The translations under genes and the position numbers were made by a program. DNA of 64,000 nucleotides from UBA8389 sp035719105 (GTDB lineage: Bacteria; Bacteroidota; Bacteroidia; Bacteroidales; UBA1402), in the NCBI GenBank assembly GCA_035719105.1, contig DASTGN010000004.1, positions 1 through 64,000 on the forward strand, written 5' to 3'. Below the pieces are notes generated by a model. The model had not been told where the DNA came from. It did no database searches and was given only the letters and a program-made list of their open reading frames with translations. Position 1 is the stretch's first letter. Each line of letters begins with the position of its first letter. Below, one piece after another: positions 41,919-51,656 of this stretch.

Positions 41919-43382
41919 ATGACAAAACGCACCAAAATTGTAGCGACAATTTCAGACAGACGCTGTGAAGTGGATTTCATCCGTGAATTATACGAATCCG
42001 GAATGAATGTCGTACGAATGAATTCAGCCCATTTGGGAGAAGAGGGTTTCAATAAGATCATCACCAACGTTCGGACCGTTTCGAACGAAATAGGCATTTT
42101 GATGGATACGAAAGGTCCCGAAATCCGTACGACGACCAACATCGATGATATGGACCTGTCCATTCATACCGGTGACCACATTCGCATTGCTGGCAACCCT
42201 AACGGAATAACCACTTCTGAAATCATTTATTGTTCCTACCCAAATTTGGTCAATGACCTTTCAGTTGGTACCGATTTACTCATCGACGATGGTGAAATCG
42301 ATTTGAAAGTCATAGAAAAAGCGGCTGACTATGTGGTTTGCGAGGCGTTGAACGATGGCAAACTCGGAAGTCGTAAAAGCGTGAACATTCCAGGTGTTCG
42401 CATCAATTTACCTTCACTGACCGAAAAAGATAAAGTAAATATTCAATTAGCCATTAAATACGACCTGGACTTTATTGCCCATTCTTTTGTTCGTAACAAG
42501 AAAGACATTCTAGCCATTCAAGAGATCTTGGACGAAAACATCAGCCCCATCAAAATCATTGCCAAAATCGAGAATCAGGAAGGTGTGGACAACATCGATG
42601 AAATTCTCGAAGCAGCCTATGGAGTAATGATTGCACGCGGTGATTTGGGAATTGAAGTGGCCCAGGAAAAAATACCCGGCATTCAACGCATGCTTATCCG
42701 CAAATGTGTGGAAGCCAAAAAACCTGTTATCGTTGCAACGCAAATGTTGCACACGATGATTCAGAACCCGCGTCCCACTCGTGCTGAAGTCACCGACGTG
42801 GCCAACGCCATTTACTATCGCACGGATGCGCTGATGCTCAGTGGTGAAACTGCTTATGGGAAATACCCGGTGGAAGCGGTAAAGACCATGTCTAAAATCG
42901 CAGAGGAAGCTGAAAAAACCAAAGTCAGCGCCAATGATATTCTGGTGCCGATGCCAGAAACCAATATGGATGCCACCTCGTTTCTTGCACAACAATCTGT
43001 CAGGGGAGCTACGTCCCTAAACGCCGAAGCCATCATCACCGATTCCTACACGGGCACAACTGCACGCTATTTGGCTGCATTCCGTGGTAAAAATCCGGTT
43101 TATGCCATTTGCTACAAGGAACGTACGGTTCGTCAGTTGGCGCTTTCATACGGTGTTTTCCCGATTTATCAGGAAATCCGAAAAAGCACCCGGGTTTATC
43201 TGGTTGCAGCATTGAAAATGCTGATTCAGAAATCTTTTTTGAAAGGAAACGAAATGGTTATTTACCTGAGCAGCAGCTTCGGAGTGGCAGGTGGCACAAC
43301 GTTTCTGGAAATTAACCACGTGGATACGATCATCAACAACGCCGATCATTTTCTGCTTCCGAATTTCCCTGCCGAATCCTGA
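41919..43382 (+). CDS. pyk: Pyruvate kinase
   Basis: Converts phosphoenolpyruvate and ADP to pyruvate and ATP at the end of glycolysis. Barrel motifs include RMNSAHLGEEGF, DTKGPEIRT, AKIENQEGVDNIDEI with the catalytic lysine, and ARGDLGIEVAQEKIPG. TAYGKYPVEAVKTMS follows at the end of the A domain. The C-terminal allosteric domain begins near residue 350. The length of 487 residues is normal. It lies between aroQ and an O-methyltransferase. Confidence 0.96.
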   Translation: MTKRTKIVATISDRRCEVDFIRELYESGMNVVRMNSAHLGEEGFNKIITNVRTVSNEIGILMDTKGPEIRTTTNIDDMDLSIHTGDHIRIAGNPNGITTSEIIYCSYPNLVNDLSVGTDLLIDDGEIDLKVIEKAADYVVCEALNDGKLGSRKSVNIPGVRINLPSLTEKDKVNIQLAIKYDLDFIAHSFVRNKKDILAIQEILDENISPIKIIAKIENQEGVDNIDEILEAAYGVMIARGDLGIEVAQEKIPGIQRMLIRKCVEAKKPVIVATQMLHTMIQNPRPTRAEVTDVANAIYYRTDALMLSGETAYGKYPVEAVKTMSKIAEEAEKTKVSANDILVPMPETNMDATSFLAQQSVRGATSLNAEAIITDSYTGTTARYLAAFRGKNPVYAICYKERTVRQLALSYGVFPIYQEIRKSTRVYLVAALKMLIQKSFLKGNEMVIYLSSSFGVAGGTTFLEINHVDTIINNADHFLLPNFPAES

Positions 43383-43393
43383 TTCACCATCGC

Positions 43394-44041
43394 ATGAATG
43401 CCGAGTTGGAGCAATACTTGCTAGACCACACGGATCCTGAACCTGCACTGTTGCAGGAACTAAGCCGTGACACGCACGTCAGGTTTCTGAACAGCCGAAT
43501 GGTTTCAGGGCACCTGCAGGGTCGGTTGTTAGTTATGCTCTGCCAGATGATTCAACCCCAAAAAGTGCTCGAACTGGGCACTTTTACTGGTTATTCGGCA
43601 CTTTGTTTTGCTGAAGGGACTTCGGAAGATGCAGAAATTCACACTTTCGAAATCAATGATGAGCTGGAAGATCAAGCCCGATATTGGTTCAATCGATCGG
43701 CTCTCGGGCATAAGATTCGACTACATATCGGAGATGCGCTCAAGCTGATTCCTCTAATGGACGAAACTTTTGACCTTGCCTTTATCGATGCTGACAAAAG
43801 AGATTATAAGGCGTGTTACGAAACCGTTCTGCCAAAAATCAGACCCGGTGGTTTCATCTTAGCCGACAACACGCTTTGGGGCGGAAAAATCCTCTCTGAA
43901 ATAGAGCCGAATGACGCCCAGAGTCTTGCTATTATTGAATTTAACGATTACCTTGCGAACGATTCGAGGGTAGAAAAAGTGCTCCTTCCATTAAGGGATG
44001 GGCTGACCATTATTCACAAAAAACTGCCCATAATACTTTAG
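43394..44041 (+). CDS. SAM-dependent O-methyltransferase (class I, CCoAOMT-like)
   Basis: A 215-residue soluble methyltransferase of the caffeoyl-CoA/catechol O-methyltransferase family. The SAM site is VLELGTFTGYSALCFAEG near residue 57. DLAFIDADKRDYKACYE near 124 carries the metal-binding aspartate, and GGFILADNTLWGGKI provides further metal ligands. Substrate unknown; bacterial relatives accept various catechols. It begins 11 bases after pyk and is followed three bases later by rbfA. Confidence 0.9.
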   Translation: MNAELEQYLLDHTDPEPALLQELSRDTHVRFLNSRMVSGHLQGRLLVMLCQMIQPQKVLELGTFTGYSALCFAEGTSEDAEIHTFEINDELEDQARYWFNRSALGHKIRLHIGDALKLIPLMDETFDLAFIDADKRDYKACYETVLPKIRPGGFILADNTLWGGKILSEIEPNDAQSLAIIEFNDYLANDSRVEKVLLPLRDGLTIIHKKLPIIL

Positions 44042-44044
44042 ACT

Positions 44045-44380
44045 ATGGATACCACCAGACAAAATAAGATAAATCGCTTGTTGCAAAAAGAATTAAGCGA
44101 TGCTTTCCTGATTCAGGCAAAAGGCATGCCCGGCGTCATGATTTCTGTCAGCCAGGTTCGGGTAAGTCCCGATTTGGGTGTCGCAAAAGCATATTTGAGT
44201 ATTTTCCCGCCAGAAAAAGGCCCTGAACTCATCAAAAACATTCAAGACAATACTCGAGAAATTCGTTACGATTTGGCGGCTAAAGTCCGTTTTCAACTAA
44301 GAAAAATTCCTGAATTGTATTTTTATTTGGACGATTCGCTCGATTACGCTGAAAACATTGACGCGCTGCTCAAAAAATAA
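44045..44380 (+). CDS. rbfA: Ribosome-binding factor A
   Basis: Small KH-fold protein that matures the 30S subunit around the 5' end of 16S rRNA. At 111 residues it matches the family, with NKINRLLQKELSDAFL at the N-terminus, VRVSPDLGVAKAYLSIFP in the middle and RKIPELYFYLDDSLDYAENI near the end. It sits between a methyltransferase gene and a permease gene with no spacer to the latter, so coupled translation is likely. Confidence 0.93.
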   Translation: MDTTRQNKINRLLQKELSDAFLIQAKGMPGVMISVSQVRVSPDLGVAKAYLSIFPPEKGPELIKNIQDNTREIRYDLAAKVRFQLRKIPELYFYLDDSLDYAENIDALLKK

Positions 44381-44386
44381 TTGCTC

Positions 44387-45631
44387 GTGAACCTGCCGCT
44401 TCATATTGCCAGACGTTATTTATTTTCCCGGAAAACGCATAACGCCATCAACATCGTTTCATTGGTTTCTGTGTTGGGAGTGGCTATCGCGGTGGCTGCT
44501 CTGGTCTGTGTTCTATCCGTTTACAATGGTTTTCAGAAACTGCTTGGCGATATGTACAGCAGTTTTGATCCTCAAATCAAGATCAAAGTACTGGAAGGCA
44601 AAACCTTCGTAACCAATTCAGCCGACTTCAATACCATACGAAAGGACCCTTCGGTGGCGGTTTTTTGTGAGTCGTTGGAAGAAAACGCATTGGTACAATA
44701 TAAGAATGCACAAACAAGTGCCACCATCAAAGGCGTTTCCGACAATTTTGGAAAACTAACCAAGATAGAAAAACTCATGTCGGCAGGGAACTTCACCCTT
44801 CACGATGCCAACTTCAATTATGCAGTTCTGGGGGTTGGCTTGGCTGGAATCTTAGGAACGGGCAACTCCTTTATTGACCCGGTTACCATCAATGCACCCA
44901 AGCGAATCGGGGCCATCAACCTGGCTAATCCGGCCGCCTCTTTCACAACCGCAGACATCCTGATCAGTGGAACCTTCGGCATCAACCAACCCGATTATGA
45001 CAACAACCTGATGTTGGTGCCTATTTCTTTTGCCAGAAATCTTTTTGAATACACGGACGAAGTCACTGCAGTGGAGATTCGGCTTAAAGATGGCTTCGAC
45101 CCGGAACGAATCGTCAGCAAGTTCTCTAAAATATTGGGTAAAAAATACAGCGTGCAGGGCATAGCCGAGCAAAAGGCAGATTTTTATCGCATCAATCGCA
45201 TCGAGAAATGGATGACTTACCTCATTTTGTCCTTTATATTATTGATTGCTTTGTTTAATGTCATTGGTTCTTTATCGATGTTGATTTTAGAGAAAAAAAG
45301 GGATGCGACGACTTTAAGCCAGCTTGGTGCAAACCAAAAAACCGTGCGCCGCATTTTTCTGCTGGAAGGCTGGTTGATTACCTTAAGTGGTGCATTCCTG
45401 GGCATTCTTTTGGGCACGATTTTGTGCTTGCTTCAACAACACTATGGCTTACTAAAACTGGGTGGTGGTGGAAATTTTATCGTGGATGCATACCCAGTCA
45501 GATTGATGATCAAGGACTTGCTTTTGGTATTGGTTACGGTGGCAATCATTAGCATTCCATCCACCTGGTGGCCAGTTCAGTCTTACGTCCGAAAATCCGA
45601 ACGAGTCATTGTCGATGACGATGAACAATAA
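44387..45631 (+). CDS. LolC/FtsX-like ABC transporter permease
   Basis: Inner-membrane permease of the MacB/FtsX/LolCE type with four transmembrane helices. The first is near residue 25 (IVSLVSVLGVAIAVAALVCV); the other three follow at about 280-405. A large periplasmic domain lies between helices 1 and 2. LSQLGANQKTVRRIFLLEG is the typical cytoplasmic coupling loop. The family extracts outer-membrane lipoproteins. I prefer the GTG at 44387 (NLPLHIARRYLF fits the family start); a TTG at 44381 directly abuts rbfA. No ATPase partner gene is adjacent. It overlaps the following protease gene by 17 bases. Confidence 0.88.
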   Translation: MNLPLHIARRYLFSRKTHNAINIVSLVSVLGVAIAVAALVCVLSVYNGFQKLLGDMYSSFDPQIKIKVLEGKTFVTNSADFNTIRKDPSVAVFCESLEENALVQYKNAQTSATIKGVSDNFGKLTKIEKLMSAGNFTLHDANFNYAVLGVGLAGILGTGNSFIDPVTINAPKRIGAINLANPAASFTTADILISGTFGINQPDYDNNLMLVPISFARNLFEYTDEVTAVEIRLKDGFDPERIVSKFSKILGKKYSVQGIAEQKADFYRINRIEKWMTYLILSFILLIALFNVIGSLSMLILEKKRDATTLSQLGANQKTVRRIFLLEGWLITLSGAFLGILLGTILCLLQQHYGLLKLGGGGNFIVDAYPVRLMIKDLLLVLVTVAIISIPSTWWPVQSYVRKSERVIVDDDEQ

Positions 45632-47894
45632 GTGGAAGAAAATCGTGCAGAAGCAACCCTGGCTGACTTCTTTGTTTCTGTTGTTAGCCTTGCAACTGCA
45701 CGGTCAGATTCCTCATGGTACATCCAAACCACTGCCCTTTGGAGCAGAGAAATCTTCCAAAATTCATTCCATGGTGGATTATTTTGTGGAAATGCCCTCA
45801 CTGGATACCGATTCCGCCCGATACATCGATGATTTGCCAGGGAACCGAATTGGCGGCTTACGATTTGCCCACACCTTTTTCACCAACCTTTCACCCGAGA
45901 ATTCTGGCATCGTTTTCACCGCCGAGGATGGAAGCAAAATCTGGAAAGTTGGCATTCGTTCCAACGGAGCCTTCAGCCTGAATGTCTTGTTTAATGAATT
46001 CAATATACCTGAAGGCGCCACGCTTTTTTTGTACAATTCTGACCGATCCATGGTTAAAGGGCCTTTTACCCGAACGAACCGACCGAACGGTGGTGAATTT
46101 TCTGTTGCCCCGATAGATGGAGACGAATTGGTCATTGAATACCATGAACCATCCGATGCGACATTCATTGGTAAAATTCGAATTACAGAAGTTAATCACG
46201 ATTATCGAGGCGTTTTGCGTTTGTCTCCGATATACGACCCCGTGGATATGCCTTGCCTACCCGATGTTTCATGTAATTCGGCTTTGGACACGATAAACAG
46301 AAGCGTTTGCTTACTCATCATCAATGGAACCAATTATTGCACGGGCACCCTGTTGAACAATACGGCCAAAAACGGAAAGCCGTATCTGATCACCACTTCA
46401 CATTGCTTATCAAACAATGCCGATTATGGCAGTCGCATTGTCGCTTTTTTTAATTACGACTCTCCACATTGTGACAAGCGCATTCGAGGCTCCGAAGAAT
46501 TTTCCGTGTCGGGCAGTGTTTGCAGAGCTTTTAGCACCGAAATCGATTTTGCTTTGATCGAATTGCAGGAAATGCCACCTTCCGATTATCGACCCTGGCT
46601 TGCTGGATGGTCTCTCAGTGAGGAAACAACGAATGATAAGCCTTTTGTTGGCATCCATCATCCAAATGGGAGCACTAAAAAATACAGCGTTGAAGATGAC
46701 GCAATTGTCCCAGGTGATTGGCCATCTCATTCAGATGGCATCGCACCTGGGAATCATTGGTACATCAATCATTGGGAAATTGGGGGCACATGGAATGGAT
46801 CTTCCGGCAGTGCGATTTTTGACAAGAACTGGAAATTCAGAGGTGGATTGACGGGCGGGGCTTCAGGAGGGCTGACCGGTTGCAATGCATACACTGAGGG
46901 TGATTATTATTTTAGATTCAGCAGGGCGTGGAATCAATTTTCAGACTCCACCAAACAATTAAAACACTGGTTGGACCCAATCACACCGGACAGTTTACCT
47001 TCGACCGTCAGGTCACTAGACGGCATGGACCCTTATGCTAAAACTCCGGCTATACGCATCAGCAATATTCAAAAATCAGACTCCTTGGATAAGGTCTACC
47101 TTTCAAGAGGGTGGGGTTCGACTTTTGGGCACAACAACCTTAAGACTTCCTTTTTTGCGGAACATTTCACCGTCCATGATTCCTGTATGATTTTGGGAAC
47201 TTATCTGGTCGTAGGCAAAGGAACGAGGAATTCCAAAAGTCCAATCATCGTTACAGTTTATGACGGAGGCGATACACCGGGAAAAGAGCTGGCCAAAATG
47301 GTGTTGAATCCTAATTACATCGACTTTGTCAATGACCGATTCATTACCAATTCAAACTTTTATTTTTCAAACAGGGAGAACTACGTTCGATTCTACAATC
47401 CGATCATTGTCAGCTCAGATTTTTACATCGGTTACGAAATAAAATACCCTATTACGGCGGTCGAAGACACCTTTTTACTTTATGGTGCGTTGCGAAACAA
47501 TGAATTGAATACTGCGTTCTTCAAACAAGGTCAAAATTGGGTGCCCTATTCGCTCCATCCCATCGACCCGATGAACACTTCACTTTGGATCGAACCAGTC
47601 ATCGCAATGGGTACGACTTCTGAAAAAAGGGACACAACCATCATCAACACTCGACGGCCAATTATTTTTTGGTCAGCATCTGAATCTAAAATCAAGATTG
47701 CATTCCCAAACCAATGGACAGAAAAAACAACAGCCGAAGTTATTGACTTATCTGGCAAAGTCCATCTTCGAACCATACTCACTCCACCCATCGGTTCCAT
47801 CCATTTGAACGATCACTCTCCGAGAGTGATTCTAATCAGACTCAACAACGGTAAAACGGTTGTTACACTAAAGTGTTTGATAGGTTTCGAATAA
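45615..47894 (+). CDS. Secreted trypsin-like serine protease, probable T9SS cargo
   Basis: Secreted S1-type endopeptidase resembling lysyl endopeptidases. A signal peptide (LFLLLALQLHGQ) is followed by a propeptide region to about residue 200. The catalytic domain has His near 263 (LITTSHCL), Asp near 311 (STEIDFALIEL) and Ser near 397 (TWNGSSGSAIFD), with several cysteines for disulfides. Residues 470-680 are a second, beta-rich domain. The end (PRVILIRLNNGKTVVTLK) resembles a type A C-terminal signal of the type IX secretion system. Start is ATG 45615 or 45621, overlapping the permease gene. Length about 759. Confidence 0.87.
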   Translation: MTMNNKWKKIVQKQPWLTSLFLLLALQLHGQIPHGTSKPLPFGAEKSSKIHSMVDYFVEMPSLDTDSARYIDDLPGNRIGGLRFAHTFFTNLSPENSGIVFTAEDGSKIWKVGIRSNGAFSLNVLFNEFNIPEGATLFLYNSDRSMVKGPFTRTNRPNGGEFSVAPIDGDELVIEYHEPSDATFIGKIRITEVNHDYRGVLRLSPIYDPVDMPCLPDVSCNSALDTINRSVCLLIINGTNYCTGTLLNNTAKNGKPYLITTSHCLSNNADYGSRIVAFFNYDSPHCDKRIRGSEEFSVSGSVCRAFSTEIDFALIELQEMPPSDYRPWLAGWSLSEETTNDKPFVGIHHPNGSTKKYSVEDDAIVPGDWPSHSDGIAPGNHWYINHWEIGGTWNGSSGSAIFDKNWKFRGGLTGGASGGLTGCNAYTEGDYYFRFSRAWNQFSDSTKQLKHWLDPITPDSLPSTVRSLDGMDPYAKTPAIRISNIQKSDSLDKVYLSRGWGSTFGHNNLKTSFFAEHFTVHDSCMILGTYLVVGKGTRNSKSPIIVTVYDGGDTPGKELAKMVLNPNYIDFVNDRFITNSNFYFSNRENYVRFYNPIIVSSDFYIGYEIKYPITAVEDTFLLYGALRNNELNTAFFKQGQNWVPYSLHPIDPMNTSLWIEPVIAMGTTSEKRDTTIINTRRPIIFWSASESKIKIAFPNQWTEKTTAEVIDLSGKVHLRTILTPPIGSIHLNDHSPRVILIRLNNGKTVVTLKCLIGFE

Positions 47895-47983
47895 GTAGCA
47901 TGGAATTACTTAACTTATTATAAATTATTCTTTTCACACGGATTTTTATTAATTCTTCCTCCTGTATTTTGTAAAAATTTATA

Positions 47984-47991
47984 TACATTTG
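47984..47991 (+). promoter_or_regulatory. Possible -7 box for the TPR lipoprotein
   Basis: TACATTTG lies 38 bases before the ATG at 48030 in a 135-base gap. The -33 element is not obvious. Confidence 0.4.
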
Positions 47992-48029
47992 CTACTCGAT
48001 TTCAAACAACCTCAAAAATAAAAGAACAC

Positions 48030-49715
48030 ATGAACAAAAAAATCTCCCTGTCAATTCTTCTGACAAGCATGCTGTTGCTGACTTCCTGCGCCGGTAAATT
48101 TATTCCGACCAGCGATTATTTTACAGTAACTCCACAAGTGCTTGTTTCTGAAGGTGGCAAAGTCAACGCAACGGTTGACGGTAATTTTCCTGCAAAAGCA
48201 TTTCCTACTACCGCTATCGTTACCATCACCCCGGTTTTGAAATATAACGGTGGTGAAGCTTTGGGAACACCCATCACCCTTCAAGGTGAAAAAGTAAAAG
48301 GCAACAACAAAGTCATCGCCAAAACTGGTGGTACGTTCAGTGTCAGTTCCGTATTCAATTACATCCCGGCTATGGCCAAATCGGAATTGTTTGTTCGCTT
48401 CACGACGACTATTGGCAAGAAAACAGTTGCAGTTCCTGAAATCAAGGTAGCCGATGGAGTCATTTCAACTGAAACCTTAGCTAACGCATTGACTGGCAAA
48501 CCTTCTATTGCTACCGACAAATTCCAACGCAATATCAAGGAAGCTCAGGATGCCAGCATTCTGTTCCTTATTGAACAAGCCAAGATTCGTGAATCCGAAT
48601 TGAAAGGTTTGTCCGTTGCTGCTTTAAATGCCAAAATTGCTGAATCCGCAAAAGATTCCACCCGCAAGATTTCAGGTATTGAAGTTTCTTCTTATGCTTC
48701 TCCCGACGGTACCGTTCAACTGAATGAAAAATTGGCCGGCGAACGTGAAAAAGCCACGGTTGCCTTCTTGGAAAAAACCTTGAAAAAGGCAAAAGCAAAC
48801 AGCGCAATCGATGCTAAGTTCACCGCTGAAGACTGGGAAGGTTTCAAAGACTTGGTCAGCAAATCTGACATTCAAGACAAAGATTTGATTCTCCGCGTAC
48901 TTTCCATGTACAACGATCCGGAACAACGTGAAGAACAAATCAAAAACATGTCTTCTGTTTTCAAAGTTTTGGCTGAAGAAATCCTTCCTCAACTGCGTCG
49001 TTCAAAAATGACTTTGAATGTTGACATTATCGGCAAAACCGATGAACAACTGAAAAACCTGGCACTGAACAATCCATCAACCTTGAACCTGGAAGAACTG
49101 CTTTTCGCAGCAAGCTTATTAAATGGAGCAGATCAAACGAAAGTGTATACGGCTGCTGCCAACCAATTCCCCAACGACTACCGTGCATTCAACAACTTGG
49201 GTGCTCTCGCTTTGAAAGCAGGCAATCTGACAACTGCTAAAAGCAATTTAGACAAGGCCTACGCTTTGAGCAAGACTGCTGATGTCAATAACAATTTAGC
49301 TATCTACTCGATTGCCGTTGGTGCTCCAGCTGCTACTATTGATTCTTACCTTGGTGCTGCCGGTGGTTCTGATGGCTCCAACGAAACCATGGGTGTACAG
49401 TACTTGAAAAAAGGTTTGTATGCTAAAGCTGTTCAAGCTTTCGGTGATGTAAAATCCAACAACGCTGCATTGGCTCAATTGCTGACCAAAGATTATAGCA
49501 AAGCTAAATCCACCTTGGATGCAGTACCCAGCCCAACAGCTGAAACCAGCTACCTAAAGGCAATCGTTGGCGCCCGCACCAATAATAAAGACCTTGTTGT
49601 TAGCGGTTTGACCAGCGCGATCAAAGCTGACAAGAGCTACGCTAAGAAAGCACTCACCGACCTGGAATTCTCCAAATTCGCGACTGATCCTGCTGTAGCT
49701 GCTCTTTTGCAATAA
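48030..49715 (+). CDS. Conserved lipoprotein with OmpA-like and TPR segments
   Basis: A 561-residue lipoprotein (LLTSMLLLTSCAG, lipobox cysteine at 20). After a beta-rich N-terminal domain with VTPQVLVSEGGKVNATVDG comes a segment that resembles an OmpA-type peptidoglycan-binding motif (EVSSYASPDGTVQLNEKLAG). Residues 370-540 have TPR-like helical pairs (YTAAANQFPNDYRAFNNLG, AIYSIAVGAPAAT, YLKKGLYAKAVQAFGDVKS). I recall close homologues in Bacteroides species that are abundant, but no known function. The composition and codon use look like those of a highly expressed gene. Its terminator is unusually strong. Confidence 0.8.
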   Translation: MNKKISLSILLTSMLLLTSCAGKFIPTSDYFTVTPQVLVSEGGKVNATVDGNFPAKAFPTTAIVTITPVLKYNGGEALGTPITLQGEKVKGNNKVIAKTGGTFSVSSVFNYIPAMAKSELFVRFTTTIGKKTVAVPEIKVADGVISTETLANALTGKPSIATDKFQRNIKEAQDASILFLIEQAKIRESELKGLSVAALNAKIAESAKDSTRKISGIEVSSYASPDGTVQLNEKLAGEREKATVAFLEKTLKKAKANSAIDAKFTAEDWEGFKDLVSKSDIQDKDLILRVLSMYNDPEQREEQIKNMSSVFKVLAEEILPQLRRSKMTLNVDIIGKTDEQLKNLALNNPSTLNLEELLFAASLLNGADQTKVYTAAANQFPNDYRAFNNLGALALKAGNLTTAKSNLDKAYALSKTADVNNNLAIYSIAVGAPAATIDSYLGAAGGSDGSNETMGVQYLKKGLYAKAVQAFGDVKSNNAALAQLLTKDYSKAKSTLDAVPSPTAETSYLKAIVGARTNNKDLVVSGLTSAIKADKSYAKKALTDLEFSKFATDPAVAALLQ

Positions 49716-49731
49716 GACCTACTTAACCATA

Positions 49732-49771
49732 AAAAAATGGGGACTCTCAATTTCGAGAGTCCCCATTTTTT
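49732..49771. terminator. Bidirectional terminator between the TPR lipoprotein and ispG
   Basis: AAAAAATGGGGACTCTC (49732-49748) pairs perfectly over 17 bases with 49755-49771 around a six-base loop, with T-runs on both ends. It terminates the lipoprotein gene and the converging ispG operon. Confidence 0.9.
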
Positions 49772-49786
49772 ATGAGCAAATAAAGA

Positions 49787-51655
49787 TTAGTTTTCTGGGT
49801 CTTTCCAGTCACCATGGGCTTTAATTAATTCAATAAGTTTGTCGAGCGCTTGCTCTGTAGGAATGGAGCGCTCCACACAATTTTGGCCTTTGTAGAGAGA
49901 AACATGCCCTCTCCCAGCTCCAACATAACCATAATCGGCATCCGCCATTTCACCAGGTCCATTTACAATGCAACCCATAATTCCGATTTTCAATCCTTTT
50001 AGATGTGAGGTGCGCTCCTTGATCTGTGCAATGACTTTCTGCAAGTCGAACAAGGTTCGCCCACAACTTGGACAAGAAATGTACTCGGTTTTACTGATGC
50101 GCATTCTAGTTGATTGCAAAACACCAAACATAACTGATACTTGATCGGTCAATTTACTGAGAAAGTGATTCGCAGGTGCAGTGGTCCAATAAACACCATC
50201 TCCAAAGCCATCAATGAGTAAGGAACCAAATAACAATCCGGCCAATAATTGTTCTTCTTCCGAATCTTTCGCATTGGATTGCAGAAAAAGTAAAACCGGA
50301 ATTCGACAATCTTCGTTCAACAAGGCATGAAAAGCGGCCCTCAACTCGGCTACCGTGTTTGTATGTTCGCTTTGGAGCATCAAGACCAAGTTGGGGATGG
50401 TTTTAAGATGTTGTATGAAAGGAGTTGAAAACTCATCCAACGAAATTCTTAAGAATTTCAATGGGGCTTGAGCTGTTTCAAGTAATTTGCGCTCAGATGT
50501 ATCATAAATAGGCATAACATTAGATTGTCCCTGCCAAACCTTTGCTTCACACAGTTGCACTATTCCGTCGGTTCGGGATGTAACGTTTTCGCCCACATAG
50601 ACGAAGTCTGGCTTGAGGCTTGCCTTGGAAAAATCGAAATCAGTTGAAGTGACATCGGCTACGACAACGGGCACTTGCCCCCCACCGAATGGACCAACTG
50701 CATCTGTTTCTCTACGATGAAAAGAAAACGGATCGAAACCCGGATGGGGGTTAACATCGATTTCAGCCCCTTTGGAACGAGCTTCCACTAATTGAACCAA
50801 TTGCCTTGCAACTGGCACTTCCAGTTCCGGATCTTCGCTGAGCGAAACACGAATGGTATCACCAATGCCGTCCATCAACAAAGATCCGATACCGACTGAT
50901 GATTTGATTCTTGCAGCTTCACCATCTCCGGCTTCTGTCACACCTAAATGTAACGGGAAATGAATATCCTCGGCATTCATCCGTTCAACAAGAAGTCGAA
51001 CGGCTTGAACCATAACCAATACATTGGAGGACTTCATCGAAATAGCAACATCGGTAAAGTTTTCCTCCATACAAAGTCGAAGAAATTCCATACAAGATTC
51101 CACCATGCCCGCCGGGGTATCTCCATAACGACTGAGAATTCGATCGGATAACGAACCGTGGTTCACCCCAATACGAATAGCTGTTCCGTTTTCGCGACAC
51201 AATTGAATAAAGGGGATAAAGCGGTCTCGGATCTTTTGAAGCTCCAGAGCATAAGCTTCCTCCGTATATTCATAATGTGCAAAAGACTTAGAAGGATCAA
51301 CATAATTACCTGGATTGATACGAACCTTCTGAACCGTCAAAGCGGCGGCATGGGCTGCTTTCGGGTTAAAATGGATATCAGCGATCAAAGGCGTATCGTA
51401 ATCCTCTGTAAGTAAGGCAGTTCGAATGTTTGCCAGATTCTCAGCTTCCCGTACACCTTGTGCTGTCAGACGAACATAATCTGCTCCTGCATCGATAATC
51501 CGCTTGCATTGTGCTACACTTCCCTCGGTGTCCATGGTCGACGTATTGGTCATGGATTGAATCCGGATGGGATGGTCTCCACCAAGGGGCTTGTTACCAA
51601 TGTTAACCAGAGTCGTCTTGCGGCGGTTGTACTGAAACAGATTGGGGCAATACAT
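49787..51655 (-). CDS. ispG: IspG (GcpE), long form
   Basis: 4-hydroxy-3-methylbut-2-enyl-diphosphate synthase, the penultimate step of the MEP isoprenoid pathway. At 622 residues it is the long type found in Bacteroidetes, Chlamydiae and plants, with an inserted domain at about 270-515. The TIM-barrel part (IQSMTNTSTMDTEGSVAQC, RINPGNYVD) comes first. The C-terminal [4Fe-4S] part has CPSCGRTLFDLQKV and GIMGCIVNGPGEMADADYG. It is the last gene of a long minus-strand run, one base after purE. Confidence 0.95.
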   Translation of the reverse strand: MYCPNLFQYNRRKTTLVNIGNKPLGGDHPIRIQSMTNTSTMDTEGSVAQCKRIIDAGADYVRLTAQGVREAENLANIRTALLTEDYDTPLIADIHFNPKAAHAAALTVQKVRINPGNYVDPSKSFAHYEYTEEAYALELQKIRDRFIPFIQLCRENGTAIRIGVNHGSLSDRILSRYGDTPAGMVESCMEFLRLCMEENFTDVAISMKSSNVLVMVQAVRLLVERMNAEDIHFPLHLGVTEAGDGEAARIKSSVGIGSLLMDGIGDTIRVSLSEDPELEVPVARQLVQLVEARSKGAEIDVNPHPGFDPFSFHRRETDAVGPFGGGQVPVVVADVTSTDFDFSKASLKPDFVYVGENVTSRTDGIVQLCEAKVWQGQSNVMPIYDTSERKLLETAQAPLKFLRISLDEFSTPFIQHLKTIPNLVLMLQSEHTNTVAELRAAFHALLNEDCRIPVLLFLQSNAKDSEEEQLLAGLLFGSLLIDGFGDGVYWTTAPANHFLSKLTDQVSVMFGVLQSTRMRISKTEYISCPSCGRTLFDLQKVIAQIKERTSHLKGLKIGIMGCIVNGPGEMADADYGYVGAGRGHVSLYKGQNCVERSIPTEQALDKLIELIKAHGDWKDPEN

Positions 51656-51656
51656 A

